From Ruminococcus sp. (lineage in GTDB: Bacteria > Bacillota > Clostridia > Oscillospirales > Ruminococcaceae): 38,214 nt of DNA. Shown piece by piece: positions 35,157 through 38,214 of this stretch (positions are counted from its first letter, which is position 1; every line of letters starts with the position of its first letter). The position numbers and the translations under genes were made by a program. The notes below the pieces were generated by a model. It searched no databases and was not told where the DNA came from. It saw only the letters and a list, made by a program, of their open reading frames with translations. The stretch is from the NCBI GenBank assembly GCA_021199305.1, contig JAJQIH010000043.1, forward strand, positions 1 to 38,214, given 5' to 3'.

Positions 35157-36023
35157 ATGAGTACGTTAAAAAACAAAATTGACTTTGTTGCACTTGTAAC
35201 AACCGAAAACGCAAATCCAAACGGCGACCCACTTAATGGTAATCGTCCGAGAATTACATCAGAAGGCTTAGGAGTAATTTCTGACGTTTGCGTAAAGAGA
35301 AAGCTTCGCAACAGATTGCAGGATATTGGCGAGGAAATTTTCGTTCAATCAACCGAGCGTGGATACGACGATTATAAGAGCCTTAGCGATCGTGCAAGCG
35401 GCGAAATTATTGATTTCGAGAACGAGGAAGAGTATGCTGCCAAGGCCTGCGAAAGATGGTTTGATGTAAGAGCGTTTGGACAGGTTTTTGCTTTTAAAGC
35501 GAAAGGAAAGGATAAAGATAAGGGCAAAGGCGTATCTGTTCCGGTAAGAGGCCCTGTGACAATTCATCAGGCTACAAGTGTAAATCCGATTGACATAACA
35601 AGCTTGCAAATCACTAAAAGCGTAAACTCGGAAACAACCGAAAATGGTGCTAAGTCGTCTGATACAATGGGCTTAAAGCATATGGTTAAGTTTGGACTTT
35701 ACAAAATCAAAGGGTCTATAAATGTTCAGCTTGCACAGAAAACTGGCTTTTCGGAAGAAGACGCTGAGAAGATAAAGGAATGTCTCAGGACATTATTTAT
35801 CAACGATTGTTCAGCGGCACGTCCAGACGGAAGTATGGAGGTTGTGCGGGTATATTGGTGGAAGCACAACTGTGAAATAGGACAGTATTCATCCAGGAAG
35901 GTTCATGAATCTCTGAAGGTTGAGCTCAAGGAAGGAGCTATATATCCTACCAGCATTGACGACTTTGATATTACGCTTAATAAGCTTGAAGGACTGGAGC
36001 CTGAGGTGTACAGCGGAATATAA
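35157..36023 (+). CDS. cas7c: Type I-C Cascade backbone subunit Cas7c (Csd2)
   Basis: The 288-residue backbone protein that polymerises along the crRNA spacer. The family start KIDFVALVTTENANPNGDP is present, with DVCVKRKLRN and the later VRGPVTIHQATSVNPIDI and SSDTMGLKHMVKFGLYKIKGSIN segments typical of Csd2. The ATG at 35157 follows AGGAGG; an upstream in-frame start at 35130 lies inside cas8c and is less likely. The stop overlaps the cas4 start (TAATG). Confidence 0.96.
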   Translation: MSTLKNKIDFVALVTTENANPNGDPLNGNRPRITSEGLGVISDVCVKRKLRNRLQDIGEEIFVQSTERGYDDYKSLSDRASGEIIDFENEEEYAAKACERWFDVRAFGQVFAFKAKGKDKDKGKGVSVPVRGPVTIHQATSVNPIDITSLQITKSVNSETTENGAKSSDTMGLKHMVKFGLYKIKGSINVQLAQKTGFSEEDAEKIKECLRTLFINDCSAARPDGSMEVVRVYWWKHNCEIGQYSSRKVHESLKVELKEGAIYPTSIDDFDITLNKLEGLEPEVYSGI

Positions 36024-36691
36024 TGTATAACGAAGACGATTTTCTCCAGCTTTCTGGAATACAGCATTTTGAGTTTTGCCGCAGGCAGTGGGCGCTGATA
36101 CATATTGAAATGCTGTGGGAGGAAAATATCCGAACAGTCGAAGGAGAAAGGCTGCATGAAATTTGTCACGACAGTCTTATTTCCGAAAGCAGAGGCAATA
36201 TTATCACTTCAAAGGGAATGCCTGTATTTTCAAGAACTTTAGGTGCTTCTGGTGAGTGTGATGTTGTTGAATTCAGAAAGAGTAAAAGCGGTATAACTTT
36301 GTCAGGACATGAAGGAAACTATATAGTTTATCCGATTGAGTATAAGCGTGGTGAGCCTAAGGACGATGACTGCGACTTGATGCAGCTGGCAGCACAAGCT
36401 ATATGTCTTGAGGAAATGTTTGTTTGCGAAGTAAACAAGGGTGCAATTTTTTATGGCAAAATAAGGCGCAGAACTGAGATTGAAATAACGTCTGAGGTCA
36501 AAAACAAGGTGAGGATAAGCTTTGAACAAATGCACAGATATTTCAGGGAGGGGTACATTCCTAAAGTGAAAACATCACAGAAATGTAGTGCTTGCTCTCT
36601 CAAGGAGCTTTGCATTCCGAAACTTCAAAGGATTACCAGTGTAAAGAAGTACCTGGACGAAAATCTCGGAACAGGTGGTGGTGAGATGTGA
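36023..36691 (+). CDS. cas4: Cas4 exonuclease, spacer acquisition
   Basis: A 222-residue RecB-like nuclease that trims prespacers and sets PAM-side orientation together with Cas1-Cas2. The Fe-S cluster cysteines are Cys19 and, near the C-terminus, Cys188, Cys191 and Cys197. The nuclease core has Asp80 in GECDVVEF, Glu106-x-Lys108 in PIEYKRGEP, and the QLAAQA helix (Gln121). All are intact. Its start overlaps the cas7c stop, and its stop overlaps the cas1 GTG start by four bases, so the genes are translationally coupled. Confidence 0.96.
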   Translation: MYNEDDFLQLSGIQHFEFCRRQWALIHIEMLWEENIRTVEGERLHEICHDSLISESRGNIITSKGMPVFSRTLGASGECDVVEFRKSKSGITLSGHEGNYIVYPIEYKRGEPKDDDCDLMQLAAQAICLEEMFVCEVNKGAIFYGKIRRRTEIEITSEVKNKVRISFEQMHRYFREGYIPKVKTSQKCSACSLKELCIPKLQRITSVKKYLDENLGTGGGEM

Positions 36692-37719
36692 AAAAGCTTC
36701 TTAATACGCTGTATGTAACAACAGAAAATGCCTATCTGTCGCTTGACGGTGAGAATGTAGTTGTCCAGGTTGACGGTAAACCAATCGGCAGACTACCAAT
36801 TCATACAATAGATGGAATTTTCACTTTTGGTTATGTCGGCGCAAGTCCTGCGCTTATGGGCAAATGCTCTGAGCTTAATAAATCGCTTGTCTTTTTGAAG
36901 CCGAGCGGAAAATTCCTTGCAAAGGTAACAGGAAAGTCGTACGGAAATATTTTGCTTCGACGAGAGCAGTACAGAATATGTGACGATGAAGAAAAAGCGT
37001 TCAGCATTTCCAAAAATATTATTTCAGCGAAAGTTTTAAATTCAAGAGCTGTAGTAAGTCGTGCGCTACGTGACCATTCTATGCGGCTTGACCAAGAAAG
37101 ATTTGAAGCTGTATCGGAGCAGTTAAAGAAAGGTTCTATGCTTGCATATAACAGCTCAAATGCGGAAGAGCTAAGAGGTATTGAAGGTGAATGCGCAAAC
37201 GGATATTTTGGTGTATTTGATGATATGATTTTGCAGCAAAAGGAAGATTTTTGCTACAAGACCCGATCTCGCCGTCCGCCAATGGACAATGTCAATGCTA
37301 TGCTATCATTTTCGTATAGCCTGTTGACTTCGATGTGCACAAGTGCGCTCGAGTCGGTAGGTCTTGATCCGTATGCTGGATTTTTTCACACACAACGACC
37401 GGGAAGATGTTCGCTTGCGTTGGATTTAGTTGAAGAATTCCGCGCGGCATTTGCAGATAGGTTTGTCTTAACGATGATAAACCGTAGGCTTGTTTCGCAA
37501 AGCGATTTTACCGAAAAAGAAAATGGCGGGATCATTTTTAAGCCCGAAAGCCGTAAAAACTTTTTGTCAGCGTGGCAGTCTCGCAAACGTGAAACCCTTA
37601 CACATCCTTTTTTGAAAGAAAAGGTGGAATGGGGATTGCTCCCTTACGTGCAGGCAATGTTGCTTGCAAGATATATCAGAGGGGATATAGACGAGTACCC
37701 TCCGTTTGTTTGGAAGTAG
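36688..37719 (+). CDS. cas1: Cas1 integrase (type I-C)
   Basis: The 343-residue integrase that inserts new spacers at the leader end of the array. The metal-binding residues are Glu166 in RGIEGECA, His234 in GFFHTQRPGR, and Asp246 in LALDLVEEFR. The GTG start at 36688 is inferred from the four-base overlap with cas4 and from the normal N-terminus KKLLNTLYVTTENAYLSLDGENVVV. The length is normal. cas2 follows after 10 nt. Confidence 0.96.
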   Translation: MKKLLNTLYVTTENAYLSLDGENVVVQVDGKPIGRLPIHTIDGIFTFGYVGASPALMGKCSELNKSLVFLKPSGKFLAKVTGKSYGNILLRREQYRICDDEEKAFSISKNIISAKVLNSRAVVSRALRDHSMRLDQERFEAVSEQLKKGSMLAYNSSNAEELRGIEGECANGYFGVFDDMILQQKEDFCYKTRSRRPPMDNVNAMLSFSYSLLTSMCTSALESVGLDPYAGFFHTQRPGRCSLALDLVEEFRAAFADRFVLTMINRRLVSQSDFTEKENGGIIFKPESRKNFLSAWQSRKRETLTHPFLKEKVEWGLLPYVQAMLLARYIRGDIDEYPPFVWK

Positions 37720-37729
37720 GTGAATACTG

Positions 37730-38020
37730 ATGCTTGTGCTTATAACTTATGATGTTAATACAGAGAACAAAGCGGGTAAGGCACGCTTGAGAAAAGTCGC
37801 TAAAATTTGTGTTAACTACGGTCAACGAGTGCAAAACTCGGTATTTGAATGTTCACTTGATCCTGTACAGCTATTTTCTGTCAAAGATGCCTTGCTTAAA
37901 GTAATTGATGAAAGTTGTGACAGCTTGAGATTTTATAATTTAGGCAAGAATTATAAAAATCGGATAGAACATTACGGAGCCAAGCAAACTTATTTGCCTG
38001 ATGACCCGATGATTTTCTAG
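37730..38020 (+). CDS. cas2: Cas2 (type I-C)
   Basis: A 96-residue ferredoxin-fold protein that bridges two Cas1 dimers in the integration complex. Asp8 in MLVLITYDVNT is the conserved acidic residue. RVQNSVFECSLDP and the C-terminal PDDPMIF tail, which is used to contact Cas1, are typical of type I-C Cas2. It is the last cas gene and directly precedes the CRISPR leader. Confidence 0.96.
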   Translation: MLVLITYDVNTENKAGKARLRKVAKICVNYGQRVQNSVFECSLDPVQLFSVKDALLKVIDESCDSLRFYNLGKNYKNRIEHYGAKQTYLPDDPMIF

Positions 38021-38181
38021 TATGCGAATGTTAAGCATACATAAAAAAGCCGCATTATTCGCAGAGCGGAAATGTGCAAATCAGTGTATTTTGTTGTTGC
38101 TTTTTGTAGAACCATAGACTCCTCATCAACAAAATGCACAAAAATACGAAGACAACATCTTAAAAAGTTGTTGCTTTCGTA
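38021..38181 (+). promoter_or_regulatory. CRISPR leader
   Basis: This 161 bp A/T-rich stretch lies between cas2 and the first repeat. It has a near-perfect inverted repeat of GTGTATTTTGTTG (38084-38096) with CAACAAAATGCAC (38127-38139, one mismatch). It also has a direct repeat of GTTGTTGCTTTTTGTAG (38093-38109) with GTTGTTGCTTTCGTAG (38167-38182), whose second copy ends on the first base of the repeat. A hairpin GTATGC/GCATAC (38020-38025, 38035-38040) follows cas2. A clear array promoter was not found. Confidence 0.8.
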
Positions 38182-38214
38182 GTCGCCCCTCACACGAGGG
38201 GCGTGGATTGAAAT
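38182..38214 (+). CRISPR. First repeat of a type I-C CRISPR array (cut by window end)
   Basis: A 33 nt unit with the type I-C form: GTCGCCCCTC at the start, a perfect 8 bp hairpin CGCCCCTC/GAGGGGCG with loop ACAC, and the end GTGGATTGAAAT. If Cas5c cuts after the hairpin as known, the 5' handle would be the last 11 nt, TGGATTGAAAT. Only this copy is in the window; its identity rests on the sequence form and the adjacent cas genes. Spacers would follow beyond the window. Confidence 0.9.

Noticed and set aside
38020-38040. GTATGC/GCATAC hairpin after cas2 as an intrinsic terminator
   Set aside because: The stem is only 6 bp and is followed by A-rich, not T-rich, sequence on the plus strand.

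Overview
The window reads as one contig of a low-to-middle GC gut Firmicute, most likely a Ruminococcus-like member of the Oscillospiraceae/Clostridia. The evidence is strong AGGAGG ribosome sites, sigma-A promoters with 17 bp spacers, frequent AGA arginine codons, an NADP-type anaerobe glutamate dehydrogenase, [FeFe]-hydrogenase maturation genes, GatCAB with an archaeal-type AspRS, and a type I-C CRISPR-Cas system. This taxonomic call is inference. No rRNA, tRNA, transposase or prophage gene was seen.

Region 1 (1-11.5 kb) is housekeeping. gdhA has its own promoter and terminator. A minus-strand pair follows, a GT4 glycosyltransferase downstream of an internally deleted cysteine desulfidase-like remnant. 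Next is the operon gatC-gatA-gatB::aspS2, then a very acidic PrsA-like lipoprotein. The striking gene is gatB: it continues in frame into a complete archaeal-type aspartyl-tRNA synthetase whose two specificity positions look non-discriminating. The enzyme that makes Asp-tRNA(Asn) and the amidotransferase subunit that receives it would therefore be one 956-residue chain. A minus-strand operon follows, with a nuclease-like protein of unknown role and a membrane-anchored D,D-carboxypeptidase.

Region 2 (11.5-17.6 kb) is a complete fructose phosphotransferase unit: DeoR-type regulator, 1-phosphofructokinase, EIIABC permease, then HPr and enzyme I behind an internal hairpin. Fructose enters as fructose-1-phosphate and leaves as fructose-1,6-bisphosphate, and the general phosphate carriers are encoded in the same run.

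Region 3 (17.6-22.9 kb) is one 1680-residue surface protein with isopeptide-type Ig and SpaA domains, two Thr/Glu repeat stalks, a FIVAR-like helix pair and a non-canonical cell-wall sorting tail.

Region 4 (22.9-26.8 kb) carries a DUF5662 protein and then a TM1266-type regulator, hydG and hydF. Between them lies a promoter, about 125 nt of structured leader and a terminator whose left arm can also pair with an upstream CCGAAGG. This is the layout of a riboswitch or attenuator. HydE and the hydrogenase itself are not in the window.

Region 5 (26.8-29.7 kb) is a MerR-controlled divergon. The regulator faces a promoter with the 19 bp spacer typical of MerR activation, which drives a carboxymuconolactone decarboxylase/cupin fusion, an alpha/beta hydrolase and a flavodoxin.

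Region 6 (29.7-38.2 kb) is a complete type I-C locus, cas3-cas5c-cas8c-cas7c-cas4-cas1-cas2, with an in-frame internal start in cas8c that would give the small subunit Cas11c. The leader follows, and the window ends exactly at the last base of the first CRISPR repeat, so no spacer is visible.
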